DNA of 64,000 nucleotides from Nostoc punctiforme NIES-2108 (GTDB lineage: Bacteria > Cyanobacteriota > Cyanobacteriia > Cyanobacteriales > Nostocaceae), in NCBI GenBank assembly GCA_003326195.1, contig LXQE01000096.1:288520-352519 (forward strand), read 5' to 3'. Positions within the stretch are counted from its first letter, which is position 1. Every line of letters starts with the position of its first letter. The position numbers were made by a program, and so were the translations under genes. Shown piece by piece: positions 48,451 through 57,618 of the stretch. The notes below the pieces were generated by a model. That model did not search any database, was not told the origin of the DNA, and worked only from the letters and a program-made list of their open reading frames with translations.

Positions 48451-51400
48451 ATGCATCTGCACTATTTACACCCCCAACACCTTGAAGAATTAGTCAAGAG
48501 TAGTGGTATAGACTTACACTTAGTGCATCTCAATTTTAGGTCGCTCCAAGGTGTAACAGCTTATGAGTACCTGTTAATTTCTGAGCTACTTCCCCGCACC
48601 AATACCGGAATGGTGAAAGCCGGATGGTTACAGCGTTACGCTCACATCACTGAAGGCGGTTGGTGGTGTTCGGGACTAGACCCTCTGAATAATTGGCAAA
48701 TGATGGAATGGGGATGCTTTAAGCCAAACCAACCCCGACAAAATCACAATGGCAAGTCCATCAAGTACGAGCATCCCCCCAGCACGCCAACGCGGGTGTT
48801 TTGTTTGCGGGTAACGTTGCAAGTGTGGCAGCAAGTCGCTGGGCGTTACAATCTGGTCATGCCTGAAAATATCACCATTACTCCTGATGGCGAGGCTGGA
48901 GGCTTTTGGCAATGGGTGATGCAACAGAACATCCCCCTCGTCATCTGCGAGGGTGTAAAGAAAGCAGCCACGTTGTTGACGCAAGGATATGTAGCCATTG
49001 CCATTCCTGGAATTACCAGTGGTTATCGGGTTGTGAAAGATGAATTTGGTAAAGTTACCCGTCGTCAGCTAATTCCTGATTTAGCCGCGTTTGCGATTAC
49101 AAAGCGCAGCTTTTACATTTGCTTTGATTTTGAAACTCAACCCAAGACAATTGCTGCTGTAAATAATGCTATTTCTCAACTTGGCTGTTTATTTCAGCAA
49201 AAAAATTGTCCTGTAAAAGTCATCGAACTTCCGGGTATAGAAAAAGGGGTTGATGAGTTTATTGTTGCTAAGGGTGCAAGTAGTTTCGATAAAGTTTATC
49301 GACAAAGTGTTGATTTAGAAATTTATCTCGCTCAAACTAAACCCCACACCGAGTTAAGTATTCCTGCTACACTTATCTTTAACCGTCCTTACATAGGTGA
49401 AATACCTTTCCCCACCTCTGGATTAGTAGGAGTAAAATCAGCGAAAGGAACGGGAAAAACTACGGCATTGCAAGGCGTTGTTCAACAAGCAAAAAGTCGA
49501 AACCAACCAGTTTTATTAATTACTCACAGAATCCTACTTGGACGATTCTTGTGTGAAAAAATTGGTATTCAATGGGGAACACATAAAGACGATGGGGAAA
49601 AAAGGATTGATAAAACACTTACCCCCGCTCCTCCCATACTGCGCTCTCTCTTTCCTCAGCAATCCCTCGGTTTGTGTGTTGATTCAATTTGGAAACTTAA
49701 CCCAGAAAATTGGCGGGGAGCAATAGTAATTTTAGATGAAGTAGAGCAATCTTTATGGCATCTGTTAAATAGTAACACTTGTAAGCACAAGCGGGTAAAA
49801 ATATTAAAACTATTCCAGCAACTAATTGCAACAGTTTTAACCAGTGGAGGGTTAGTAATTGCTCAAGATGCTGATTTATCAGATGTTTCACTTGAATATT
49901 TACAGGGATTGGCAGGAATTAAATTAACACCTTGGGTAGTTCTCAATCAGTGGAAGCCTCAGCATGGTTGGGATGTGACTTTTTATGATTCACCAAACCC
50001 AACACCACTAATTCACCAACTGGAATTGGATTTACTTGCTGGACGTAAATGTTATGTTACTACCGATAGTCGGGCTGGGCGTTATAGCTGTGAAACAATT
50101 GAACGTTATCTGAAAGAACGGCTACAAAAATTACGGCGACAATTTCCTAAAACTCTGGTAGTTAGTAGTCATACTACAAATACACCTGGTCATGCAGCAG
50201 TTGATTTTATTGCAGCGATTAATCAAAAAATATCGGAATATGACGGCGTTTTTGTTACCCCTAGTCTTGGTACAGGAATTAGTATTGATGTCCAACATTT
50301 CGATCGGGTTTATGGCATTTTTCAAGGGGTAATTCCTGACTCGGAAGCAAGACAAGCGTTAGCAAGAGTCAGGGATGATGTACCGCGTGTTGTCTGGTGT
50401 GCTAAACGAGGTATTGGTCTAATTGGTAGTGGGAGTACAAATTATCGCTTGTTATCTGATTGGTATCAAGAAAATCAAAAAGAAAACTTAGCTTTGCTGA
50501 GTCCCCTACATAAAATAGATGTGGATTTACCTTTAGTTTATGATCCGATTCATTTGCGAACTTGGGCTAAGTTATCTGCAAGGGTAAATGCTTCTATTCG
50601 CCTTTATCGGCAATCGATGCAAGATGGTTTAATTGCTGATGGACATCAAATTCAGGTGCGGAGTAACGCGGTTCACAATAATATTATTCGAGATTTACGC
50701 CTGGCCTTTTTGGCAACCGATGTAGATGATTTAGCTACCCGCAAAAGGTTAATTTTAGAAATTGTTAAGGTTCAAAAAGATTGGGCACAAAGTCGTCAAA
50801 AGGCTAAAGAAATTAAACGTAAAATTAAAGATATTAAGCAGCAAAATCAACTATCAATAGCATCTGCTGTTGCCAATGCTAAAGATATCGATTATGTGGA
50901 ATATGAGCAGATGTTAGTTAAGCATTCCCTAACGGATGGAGAACGCAACCAAATTAATAAATATGTTCTTAGACAAAGATATGGTGTAGAAATTAGTCCT
51001 TGGCTGAAATTGCAGGATGAACAAGGATATTATCGTCAGTTGTTAATCCACTATTATTTAACTCATGAAAGCGAGTATTTTCACGTTAGAGATGAGCAAG
51101 AATGGCATCAGCAATTATCTTGGGGTGAAGGAAAAGTTTTTCTCCCAGATTTAAAAACTTATACGCTCAAAGTTGAAGCTATGAGAGCTTTAGGAATGCT
51201 TCAGGTTCTCGAAGAAAAACGCGAATTTCATGAGAACGATTCAGATTTGATATTGCTGAAAAATATTGCTTTTCAGCATAGTAAACATATTAAAAGAGCG
51301 CTTGGTATTAATTTAGTCGGGGAGAAAGAGCAGGTTTCGGCAATAAAAATACTCAGCCGACTGTTAAATTTGTTGGGTTTGAAGCTGAAGCGAGTAAATG

Positions 51401-51618
51401 AAGTTTATCAAATTGATTTAGAAACGCTATATGATGGCAGGGAGAAAATATTTGCTGTTTGGCATCAACGAGATGAGTTGATGTTGGCTCATGTTAAGAG
51501 TGTTGGTTATGAGTTGCCTGATTATTCTTCAGACTGGAAGTTTGAAATTTTACAACCGAAGTCTGAAAAGGTAGACCATAGATTATCTATGTCTACTGTC
51601 CCATTATCCAAGATATAG
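48451..51618 (+). CDS. plasmid replication protein, CyRepA1 family
   Basis: 1055 residues. The N-terminal third contains a DUF3854/TOPRIM-like region (QQNIPLVICEGVKKAATLLT, YVAIAIPGITSGYR and a later ICFDFETQPK). A helicase-like ATPase follows: Walker A AKGTGKTT near residue 331, Walker B IVILDEVEQSLWHLL near 425, and a C-terminal motif LGTGISIDVQHFD with QALARVR near 610-640. The C-terminal 350 residues are helical and basic. This order of primase-like TOPRIM then SF2-like helicase is that of cyanobacterial plasmid initiators called CyRepA. It is unexpected among chromosomal genes, so it may mark an integrated plasmid. No frameshift is seen; it may still be functional. Confidence 0.85.
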   Translation: MHLHYLHPQHLEELVKSSGIDLHLVHLNFRSLQGVTAYEYLLISELLPRTNTGMVKAGWLQRYAHITEGGWWCSGLDPLNNWQMMEWGCFKPNQPRQNHNGKSIKYEHPPSTPTRVFCLRVTLQVWQQVAGRYNLVMPENITITPDGEAGGFWQWVMQQNIPLVICEGVKKAATLLTQGYVAIAIPGITSGYRVVKDEFGKVTRRQLIPDLAAFAITKRSFYICFDFETQPKTIAAVNNAISQLGCLFQQKNCPVKVIELPGIEKGVDEFIVAKGASSFDKVYRQSVDLEIYLAQTKPHTELSIPATLIFNRPYIGEIPFPTSGLVGVKSAKGTGKTTALQGVVQQAKSRNQPVLLITHRILLGRFLCEKIGIQWGTHKDDGEKRIDKTLTPAPPILRSLFPQQSLGLCVDSIWKLNPENWRGAIVILDEVEQSLWHLLNSNTCKHKRVKILKLFQQLIATVLTSGGLVIAQDADLSDVSLEYLQGLAGIKLTPWVVLNQWKPQHGWDVTFYDSPNPTPLIHQLELDLLAGRKCYVTTDSRAGRYSCETIERYLKERLQKLRRQFPKTLVVSSHTTNTPGHAAVDFIAAINQKISEYDGVFVTPSLGTGISIDVQHFDRVYGIFQGVIPDSEARQALARVRDDVPRVVWCAKRGIGLIGSGSTNYRLLSDWYQENQKENLALLSPLHKIDVDLPLVYDPIHLRTWAKLSARVNASIRLYRQSMQDGLIADGHQIQVRSNAVHNNIIRDLRLAFLATDVDDLATRKRLILEIVKVQKDWAQSRQKAKEIKRKIKDIKQQNQLSIASAVANAKDIDYVEYEQMLVKHSLTDGERNQINKYVLRQRYGVEISPWLKLQDEQGYYRQLLIHYYLTHESEYFHVRDEQEWHQQLSWGEGKVFLPDLKTYTLKVEAMRALGMLQVLEEKREFHENDSDLILLKNIAFQHSKHIKRALGINLVGEKEQVSAIKILSRLLNLLGLKLKRVNEVYQIDLETLYDGREKIFAVWHQRDELMLAHVKSVGYELPDYSSDWKFEILQPKSEKVDHRLSMSTVPLSKI

Positions 51619-51637
51619 CAATCCTGAATTACCTTCT

Positions 51638-51862
51638 TCACATTACTCTGCTATCAATGGGTAGTGATAAGTCACGAGACCATTCATTCCAAGAGCCAAA
51701 ATAATTTTTGGCATAAATTCCTGCCTCTTCGAGGGCTATTAATGTATTGGCAGCCCTTGAACCTTTAAAGCAGTAAATGTACACAATGGACTCTAAAGTA
51801 ATACCTACAGATTGACAAATTTCTCTGATTTCATCTGGCGATCTGAAAATGCTGATGTTGTC
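51638..51862 (-). pseudogene. rhodanese/sulfurtransferase, C-terminal fragment
   Basis: 74 residues open without a start codon: FRSPDEIREICQSVGITLES, then IVYIYCFKGSRAANTLIALE with the rhodanese active-site Cys loop (C-x-K-G-x-R), and YFGSWNEWSRDLSLPI. This corresponds to the last third of a 3-mercaptopyruvate/thiosulfate sulfurtransferase. The region upstream has a stop at 51863 and no rhodanese sequence, so the 5' part has been lost. It lies tail to tail with the CyRepA1 gene, 20 bases apart. Confidence 0.8.
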
Positions 51863-52255
51863 TTACTATTAGGCATTATCGCCCTCGCTAGAGAGAGCCT
51901 TTTGTCATGCAAATCACAGAAGAATGGATGTTGAATGTTATGAGATAACTTTTGTGCCTATGTTGTTTTAAAACTGACCAAATCAATACATTCTGTTTGC
52001 GCTTTTGCTCATCGCTCCACCAATTATGTTCACAATCAGGTCTGCACGTAAATTTCGAGGCACTACAACGATGTGTGCAAAGGGATTTGGGCAATCTCAT
52101 AATCCAAAAATCAACAAGCGAGTCTTAAAGGGAGTAAGCTATTGCGGCAACGCAGTCTAGAAGCTCCAATTAAAAGCATTTGTTTAGTTATGTCGCAAGA
52201 ATCGGGAAAATGTTAAAGTTAAAAGCGATCGCTACGCGAAAAATGTAAATAAGAT
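51863..52255. other. intergenic region, 393 bp
   Basis: Possibly remnant DNA. A 70-codon minus-strand frame (51888-52100) containing Cys and His pairs (CTHRCS, CRPDCEHNWW) has no recognisable family or ribosome site, and I do not call it. The rest is featureless. Confidence 0.4.
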
Positions 52256-52450
52256 ATGGCTGACCAAAAAGATAAAGCTCAAGAAAAAAACCGGCTTGAA
52301 CAGCTCCAAGAAGAACAAGGCAACACGGATTCTAAACACTCAGGGGGTGCTGGTGCTTCTGGTGGTAACTCCGGTGCAGGTAAATCTGGTACATCAAAAA
52401 TTTCTGCCACTGGTACACCTGATGACATCGAAAAAGTTGATCAGGAGTAA
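52256..52450 (+). CDS. small Gly/Ser-rich hypothetical protein
   Basis: 64 residues: a charged N-terminus (ADQKDKAQEKNRLEQLQEEQ), a Gly/Ser/Ala-rich centre (SGGAGASGGNSGAGKSGTSK) and a polar end (GTPDDIEKVDQE). It is predicted to be disordered and hydrophilic. The ribosome site is poor (AAATAAGAT). The composition resembles stress-related small hydrophilic proteins, but no family is recognised. A dispersed 3' repeat lies 80 bases downstream at 52529. Confidence 0.5.
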   Translation: MADQKDKAQEKNRLEQLQEEQGNTDSKHSGGAGASGGNSGAGKSGTSKISATGTPDDIEKVDQE

Positions 52451-52981
52451 AGCTGACTCCGAGGACGAGTCAAGGTTTAACTGCATCGGTCATTAGTAAC
52501 TCAACTCAACAATGGTGGATTAAATGCCTAATATCATGTCCGCTTGATTAATTATTAAACCCGAAGAAGCCCAAATAGCCAGGTGCTAACAGCGGGTTTC
52601 CCGACTTATACCCCTCCGGGGAAGCAAGCTACGCGCAGCGTCTCCCCCTGGGAGAAGCACCTCGCGGGTGGAGTGCAATGACTCTGGGAATTATAGCTAA
52701 TTATACGTACATAATTATGATTATTTAGTCCACCATCGCGATCGCAACGCTTACGTCAGAAGGCGCACCCTAAACTTAAGTAATGTTTAGCAGGATTGAA
52801 ACAAAAATCAATATGCACTTTCCTATAACAACAGCAAACTTTCAAATAAATGAAATCCATTCGCGGAATTGAAATAAAAAATCCTAGCAACAGCCACAAC
52901 AGTAGTTGGAATGATTTTCAAAACATATCGTTAAGAATCCTGATGCTTTAGGCTTGAGAATGTCAAAAGCCAAAAAATTAT
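52451..52981. other. intergenic region with repeats
   Basis: 531 bp. It holds the 3' repeat (52529-52569), a palindromic composite at ~52590-52672 (GCGGGTTTCCCGACTTATAC; CTACGCGCAGCGTCTCCCCC) and, at 52668-52700, GTGGAGTGCAATGACTCTGG followed by GAAT, shared with 54972. The remainder before the TPR gene is AT-rich. Confidence 0.55.
52529..52569 (+). repeat. dispersed 3' repeat, copy 3
   Basis: TAATATCATGTCCGCTTGAT followed by TAATTATTAAACCCGAAGAAG on the plus strand, 78 bases after the stop of the plus-strand small gene. It is the best match to a consensus of the copies at 6721, 8943, 54976 and 57211. Confidence 0.75.
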
Positions 52982-54799
52982 ATGAATGCTGAAGATTTTT
53001 TTAACCAAGGATTAAACCAAAATTTGCAAGGAGATTATCAAGCAGCGATCGCAGCTTACAGCCAAGCAATCAAGTTAAATCCTGACTATCCCGAAGCTTA
53101 CCATAATCTAGGGCTGATTTTAAGTGGTCAACTCAAAGATTATCGCAATGCGATCGCTAACTTCAATCGCGCCATCGAAATCAATCCCAATTTTGCCACA
53201 GCCTATTACAACCGGGCTAATGCTCGTTACTTTTTAGCCGATTATGAAGGAGCGATCGCAGATCATAACGTAGCATTACAAATCGATCCTAATCTGGCGC
53301 AATCTTACCACAGCCGCGGGAATGCCTACTTTGCTTTGGAAAACTACGACAAAGCGATCGCAGATTATATCCAAACTATCGAAATGAGTACCCAATTAGC
53401 TGATAATATTAATATTGATATTGCCAACGCTTATCATAATCGCGGCGTAACTCTTTTTGAGTGCGGCGATCGTCAAGGAGCAATCGCAGATTTTCAGCAA
53501 GCTTTACAATGGCATCCCCATTTTGCCGCAGCTTATAGCAATCGCGGCAATATTCACCATATTTTAGGCAATTATCAGGAAGCGATCGCTGACCACAACC
53601 AGGCATTAGAATTAGATCCTAACTTGGCGGAAGCTTATCATAACCGAGGTAATGCTTACTACGCTTTAGCAGATTATCAAAGTGCAATCGCAGATTACAA
53701 CCACGCCCTAAAAATCAATCCTAACTTTGCCGGAGCGTACTATAATCGAGGTCTGGTGCTTGCTCACCTCAAGAACTATCATGAAGCAATTGAAGACTTT
53801 AACCAAGCATTAAAGCTGAATCCTGATGATGTGCAAGCCTATTCTGAGCGGGGTTTGGTTCGTAGTACTCTTGAAGACTATCAGGGTGCGATCGCAGATT
53901 ATAACCAAGCATTACAAGAAAACCCGACTCTAGCTTTAGTATATGGCTTTCGGGCTAATGCTCGTCGGCGATTGGGAGATTATCAAGGTGCAATTGAAGA
54001 TAGCAATCGCCTATTACAACTCAATCCTAACTTAGCAGAAGGATATTGCGATCGCGCGGCGGCTCGTCGTTCTGTAGGAGATCATAAAGGCGCAATTAAA
54101 GATTACGATCAAGCATTGCAAATTAATGATAAATTAGCCGCAGCTTATTATGGTCGGAGTATTGCTCGTGAAGCCCTGCAAGATTTACAAGGAGCAATTG
54201 ATGATAACACTCAAGCGATAAAGCTTGTTCCTGATTTTTCCCAAGCGTACTGCAATCGGGGAAATGCTCGTCGTCTTTTGGGGGATGAACAAGGAGCGCT
54301 CGCAGATTATAATCAAGCATTAAAAATTAATCCTGATTTAATTGAAGCATACTATAACCGAGGTTCTACCCATTATGCTTTAGAAGCTTATGAAAGTGCG
54401 ATCGCAGATTACACCCAAGCTTTGCAAATCAATCCCCAATCTGCTGCATTTTACAGCGATCGCGCTAATGCTCGCTATGCCCTAGAAGATTATCAACGCG
54501 CAATAGAAGATTACAGTCGAGCGATCGCGATCGACCCCAGCTTTGCCGAAGACTGGTACAATCGGGGCCGTAGTCGTTCTCTGTTGGGAGACTTACAAGG
54601 AGCGCTTGCAGACTTAAATCAAGCCTTACAGCGTCAGCCTAATTGGGCTTCGGCTTACATTCTTCGAGCAGATGTCTATCGCAATCTGGGAGACTCTCAA
54701 GGAGCAATTGCCGATTTCCAGAAATCCGCAGACTTATATCACCAAGAAGGGAATATCCAGTATTATCAACAAATTGTTGAGCTAATTGAACAGCTTTGA
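52982..54799 (+). CDS. large TPR-repeat protein
   Basis: 605 residues made almost wholly of about 17 tandem 34-residue TPR units. The consensus is AYYNRGNARYALGDYQGAIA then DYNQALKINPN. No signal peptide, membrane helix or catalytic domain is seen, so it is probably a cytoplasmic scaffold of superhelical form. Unit 4-5 carries an insertion (EMSTQLADNINIDIANAYHN). Many units contain HIP1 octamers encoding A-I-A (GCGATCGCA), so repeat sequence and HIP1 have co-evolved. The broken TPR gene at 44299 uses the same unit type. Confidence 0.88.
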   Translation: MNAEDFFNQGLNQNLQGDYQAAIAAYSQAIKLNPDYPEAYHNLGLILSGQLKDYRNAIANFNRAIEINPNFATAYYNRANARYFLADYEGAIADHNVALQIDPNLAQSYHSRGNAYFALENYDKAIADYIQTIEMSTQLADNINIDIANAYHNRGVTLFECGDRQGAIADFQQALQWHPHFAAAYSNRGNIHHILGNYQEAIADHNQALELDPNLAEAYHNRGNAYYALADYQSAIADYNHALKINPNFAGAYYNRGLVLAHLKNYHEAIEDFNQALKLNPDDVQAYSERGLVRSTLEDYQGAIADYNQALQENPTLALVYGFRANARRRLGDYQGAIEDSNRLLQLNPNLAEGYCDRAAARRSVGDHKGAIKDYDQALQINDKLAAAYYGRSIAREALQDLQGAIDDNTQAIKLVPDFSQAYCNRGNARRLLGDEQGALADYNQALKINPDLIEAYYNRGSTHYALEAYESAIADYTQALQINPQSAAFYSDRANARYALEDYQRAIEDYSRAIAIDPSFAEDWYNRGRSRSLLGDLQGALADLNQALQRQPNWASAYILRADVYRNLGDSQGAIADFQKSADLYHQEGNIQYYQQIVELIEQL

Positions 54800-54817
54800 G
54801 CTTTTACCCCACCCTAA

Positions 54818-54873
54818 CCCTCCCCTTGTAAAGGGGAGGGAACTAGATTTATTTCCCCCCTTTACAAGGGGGG
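54818..54873. terminator. two C/G-rich hairpins after the TPR gene
   Basis: CCCTCCCC-TTGTAAA-GGGGAGGG type stem (54818-54840) and CCCCCCTT-TAC-AAGGGGGG (54855-54873), then a further GGGGGG block. Both occur as common Nostocales intergenic repeats and may also terminate transcription. Confidence 0.55.
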
Positions 54874-54975
54874 ATTAAGGGGGGTAATTCAACTTGTGTA
54901 CGGCCTGCGGGGAGGGGATTAAGGGGAGCCACCAGCGCGATCTTGGGGGTTTCCCCCATGAGCAACTGGCGTGTG

Positions 54976-55025
54976 GGGTGCAATGACTGTGGGAATCGCA
55001 ACTAAATTATCCAGACATGATATTA
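54976..55025 (-). repeat. dispersed 3' repeat, copy 5 (starts at a stop codon)
   Basis: On the minus strand the FAD oxidoreductase stop TAA begins TAATATCATGTCTGGATAAT, a truncated copy. It is followed by a second repeat unit that in plus orientation reads GTGGGGTGCAATGACTGTGG then GAAT (54972-54995), also present at 52668. Confidence 0.6.
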
Positions 55026-56234
55026 TTCAAAGCGAAAGCGTTCCATAAAGCGGCGGTCAATCCAATCTTTGTAACGCCACAAGAGTTTGTGGGGTGGTAA
55101 AGTAAAAATTCCTCTGGTTGCGTAGGCGTTGCCCGTCGCAGACATTGCTCGTCCATCTCCTGTACCAATTAAACTTAAATATTGTTTCTGTGGTTTATAA
55201 GATTTAAGCGGCTTGCCTAATAAAATTTGCTGCAAATTCTCAAATAAAGGTTTGCCTTGTCTAACAGCAAATACCCCAGCTTTCGGACGCGGATGATTTA
55301 CCATTGTGGCAATGTCACCAGCAGCAAATATCTGTGGGTGTGTTTGAGATTGTAACGTATCTTCTACCAAAATAAAACCTTGCTCATCAGTTCCTAGTCC
55401 AGCGTTTTTTAACCATTCGGGCGCTGATGCTTGTGTTACCCAAAAAATTTTATTGCACTCTCCCGTCAACCCAGATTCACATTTAATTTTAAATACTTCT
55501 TTACTTTCCTTGTGGGTTGTAGGTGCAATTTTACACACAGTTTCCCCAAGATGTAACTTAATACCTCGCTTAGTTAAAATTTGCTGAAGTTGATGCCGTA
55601 CTGATTGGTGATAATTGGGCATCAGTTCGTGTCCACGCTGAAATAAATGAATTTCCAGGTTTTGAATAGTTTGTTGAGTTTGATGTAAAATCTTATGTAA
55701 ATAAGATTGCATTGACAGCGCTAATTCTACACCGCCAGCACCTCCACCAACGATCGCAATGCTAATTGTTTCTTGAGGATTTTTACCTACGGCTGCAATT
55801 AGTTGATGCCAATGCTCTAATAGCTGCGATACTGGTTTTGCTGCGATCGCATATTCTGCCGCACCTGATACAGACAGTATGGCCGGAGTGCTGCCAATAT
55901 CAATAGACAGCACATCAAAATCTACCGCAAGTCCATTAGCACAAAGAACTTTGTTATTTTTCAAGTCAAGGGCAACTACTGTGTCAATATACAATTGTGC
56001 TTGAGCAAAGTTCGCCAAGGGTCGCAAGTCAATATGACATTCACTGTGGCTGTACAATCCGGCAATATGTCCTGGTAACATCCCAGAGTAGGCTGTCTCT
56101 GATGCTGTGGTAATCAGTGTCAAATTTACTCCCGTTAACGGTTTCATGCCGAACATTTTCATAACAATAGCATGGCTGTGACCACCACCAATTAATACCA
56201 GTTTTTTAACTATTGGTTGTATTTTTTGCTGCAT
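55023..56234 (-). CDS. FAD-dependent oxidoreductase (SelD-fusion N-domain/NDH-2-like)
   Basis: 403 residues with two Rossmann motifs: FAD-binding KKLVLIGGGHSHAIVMKMFG at the N-terminus and NAD(P)-binding SIAIVGGGAGGVELALSM near residue 155. A C-terminal FAD segment (IFAAGDIATMVNHPRPKAGV) and a terminal IDRRFMERF follow. The GGGHSHAIV and YSGMLPGHIAGLYSHSECHI segments are those of the FAD domain fused to selenide-water dikinase (SelD) in many cyanobacteria, but here no SelD domain follows. It is therefore a stand-alone flavoprotein, perhaps a type II NADH dehydrogenase-like enzyme. A repeat-derived insertion lies near residues 360-372 (MSATGNAYATRG). Confidence 0.85.
   Translation of the reverse strand: MQQKIQPIVKKLVLIGGGHSHAIVMKMFGMKPLTGVNLTLITTASETAYSGMLPGHIAGLYSHSECHIDLRPLANFAQAQLYIDTVVALDLKNNKVLCANGLAVDFDVLSIDIGSTPAILSVSGAAEYAIAAKPVSQLLEHWHQLIAAVGKNPQETISIAIVGGGAGGVELALSMQSYLHKILHQTQQTIQNLEIHLFQRGHELMPNYHQSVRHQLQQILTKRGIKLHLGETVCKIAPTTHKESKEVFKIKCESGLTGECNKIFWVTQASAPEWLKNAGLGTDEQGFILVEDTLQSQTHPQIFAAGDIATMVNHPRPKAGVFAVRQGKPLFENLQQILLGKPLKSYKPQKQYLSLIGTGDGRAMSATGNAYATRGIFTLPPHKLLWRYKDWIDRRFMERFRFE
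55119..55148. repeat. dispersed repeat translated inside the FAD oxidoreductase gene
   Basis: TGCGTAGGCGTTGCCCGTCG then CAGACATTGC, about 25 of 30 positions as in the intergenic copy at 29292. It is read in frame on the minus strand as part of AMSATGNAYATRG. Confidence 0.75.
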
Positions 56235-56523
56235 TTTAATACTCGGCTTAAGTTGATAACTGATTATAAATAAATCAAAATTATCATGATGATAGTTAGT
56301 TGTCAGTGAAGACTAAACACTAGTGAATACAACTGATGATTGGGAATGGAAAGAGTATGTATGATTATATTTACTTACTCAACAGTTCTACTTTTTGTTT
56401 TGTTAGTTAAATTAGGATTTCCAATGTTAACTATATATGAAACAATAGCAGACGCAAATAAATCCTTCAAGAAGAAGCGACTGTTTAAATTTATTTTCAT
56501 TAATTATTAGTCCTCGTCATCCT
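56235..56523. other. AT-rich divergent spacer
   Basis: 289 bp between the FAD oxidoreductase and the first pentapeptide gene. No gene or clear signal. Confidence 0.4.
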
Positions 56524-57213
56524 ATGAAAAATATTTTATCAAAAACATTTCTGCGGATACCTCTTTTACAGAAAGAAATTAAACAAACTCAGCATCAGTT
56601 GCTAAGACGACGCTTAAGAATAGCAAGCGAACAGCTTGAAAATAACACTAGAGAAATTAGTTTAGCTGTAATTAATGATTTAGAGCAAATTGCCCATAGT
56701 CATCCACAGTACCACTGGATAATCATAGAGATTCTTACTACTTTTGTACGAAAGAATACTCCTTATATGCCCCAGGAGAAAGTAACAAGCAAGCTGTCAA
56801 CAAAAATTCGTATAGATATTCAAGCCGCCCTGACTGTTATCGCCAGAAGAGATGCAAATAAAGACCCAGCAAATGAGCAACTTGATTTGAGTTTCACAGA
56901 TATGAGAGGAGCAAACTTGAAAGGGGCAAATCTACAACAGACAAATCTTTATCAAGCTAATCTAGCTGGGGCCAATCTCTACCAAGCTAATCTAGCGGGG
57001 GCAATACTTAGCGCAGCTAACCTAGAAGGAGCTAATTTATATTTAGCGAACTTAGAAGGAGCAATCCTCAGTGCAGCCAACCTAGAGAAAGCTAACCTTT
57101 CTGGAGCTAACCTGCATCGCGCCAGTTTATATCTAGCTAGCTTGCATGGGGCAATTCTCAATAACGCCATACTTGATGGCGCAAACCTCAGAGAAACCAA
57201 ATTCTCTGAGTAA
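56524..57213 (+). CDS. pentapeptide-repeat protein (short paralogue)
   Basis: 229 residues. A helical N-terminal domain (residues ~25-120: [51 protein letters not shown]) is followed by about 18 pentapeptides of the A(N/D)LxX type ([20 protein letters not shown]...), forming a right-handed quadrilateral beta-helix. The N-terminal domain is homologous to residues ~110-230 of the larger protein at 57619, so the two are paralogues. Cytoplasmic; function unknown. The last codon is followed by TAA, which is also the first triplet of the 3' repeat at 57211. Confidence 0.87.
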   Translation: MKNILSKTFLRIPLLQKEIKQTQHQLLRRRLRIASEQLENNTREISLAVINDLEQIAHSHPQYHWIIIEILTTFVRKNTPYMPQEKVTSKLSTKIRIDIQAALTVIARRDANKDPANEQLDLSFTDMRGANLKGANLQQTNLYQANLAGANLYQANLAGAILSAANLEGANLYLANLEGAILSAANLEKANLSGANLHRASLYLASLHGAILNNAILDGANLRETKFSE

Positions 57214-57260
57214 TATCATATCCGCTTGATTGTTTATTCAACCCGAAAAACTCCACCCCA
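57211..57260 (+). repeat. dispersed 3' repeat, copy 4 (contains the stop codon)
   Basis: TAATATCATATCCGCTTGAT, then TGTTTATTCAACCCGAAAAA and CTCCACCCC. The initial TAA is the stop codon of the pentapeptide gene. It matches copies at 52529 and 6721 along its length. Confidence 0.75.
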
Positions 57261-57618
57261 GCAAAACCACACTTTGTCTCTTCTAGTAAAGCACGGCGCA
57301 AGAGCTTGGAATACAATTCTTTTGACTTTTGACTTTTAACTTTTGACTTTTGCTTTGCGGTACTACCCTTATTAAAGAGACGGGATTAAGGGGTAAAGTG
57401 CAAGTAAATGACAATTTTTTCCCTACTCCCCTACTGTCAGTGTAATTTATAATTCTTGTAGCGCAAGCGTTTCTTGATATCGTGACGTAAAAGTATATTC
57501 GATATAATTCCCTAGTTCAATGAGTGTTTTGACACCTATTATAATTTTCTGCTAAATGCTATACTATTTTTCCGCAACATCTAAGTAATAATTCTAGGTT
57601 GTAAGGAAAATTTTTACC
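57214..57618. other. intergenic region with a CTTTTGA heptamer array
   Basis: 405 bp. After the 3' repeat there is an array of 7-bp units at 57319-57355 (TTTTGAC, TTTTGAC, TTTTAAC, TTTTGAC), then AT-rich promoter-type DNA and AAGGAAAATTTTTACC before the gene at 57619. Confidence 0.6.

Noticed and set aside
51888..52100. 70-codon minus-strand ORF with Cys/His pairs, considered as a transposase zinc-finger fragment
   Set aside because: No motif order matching a known transposase; too short to support.
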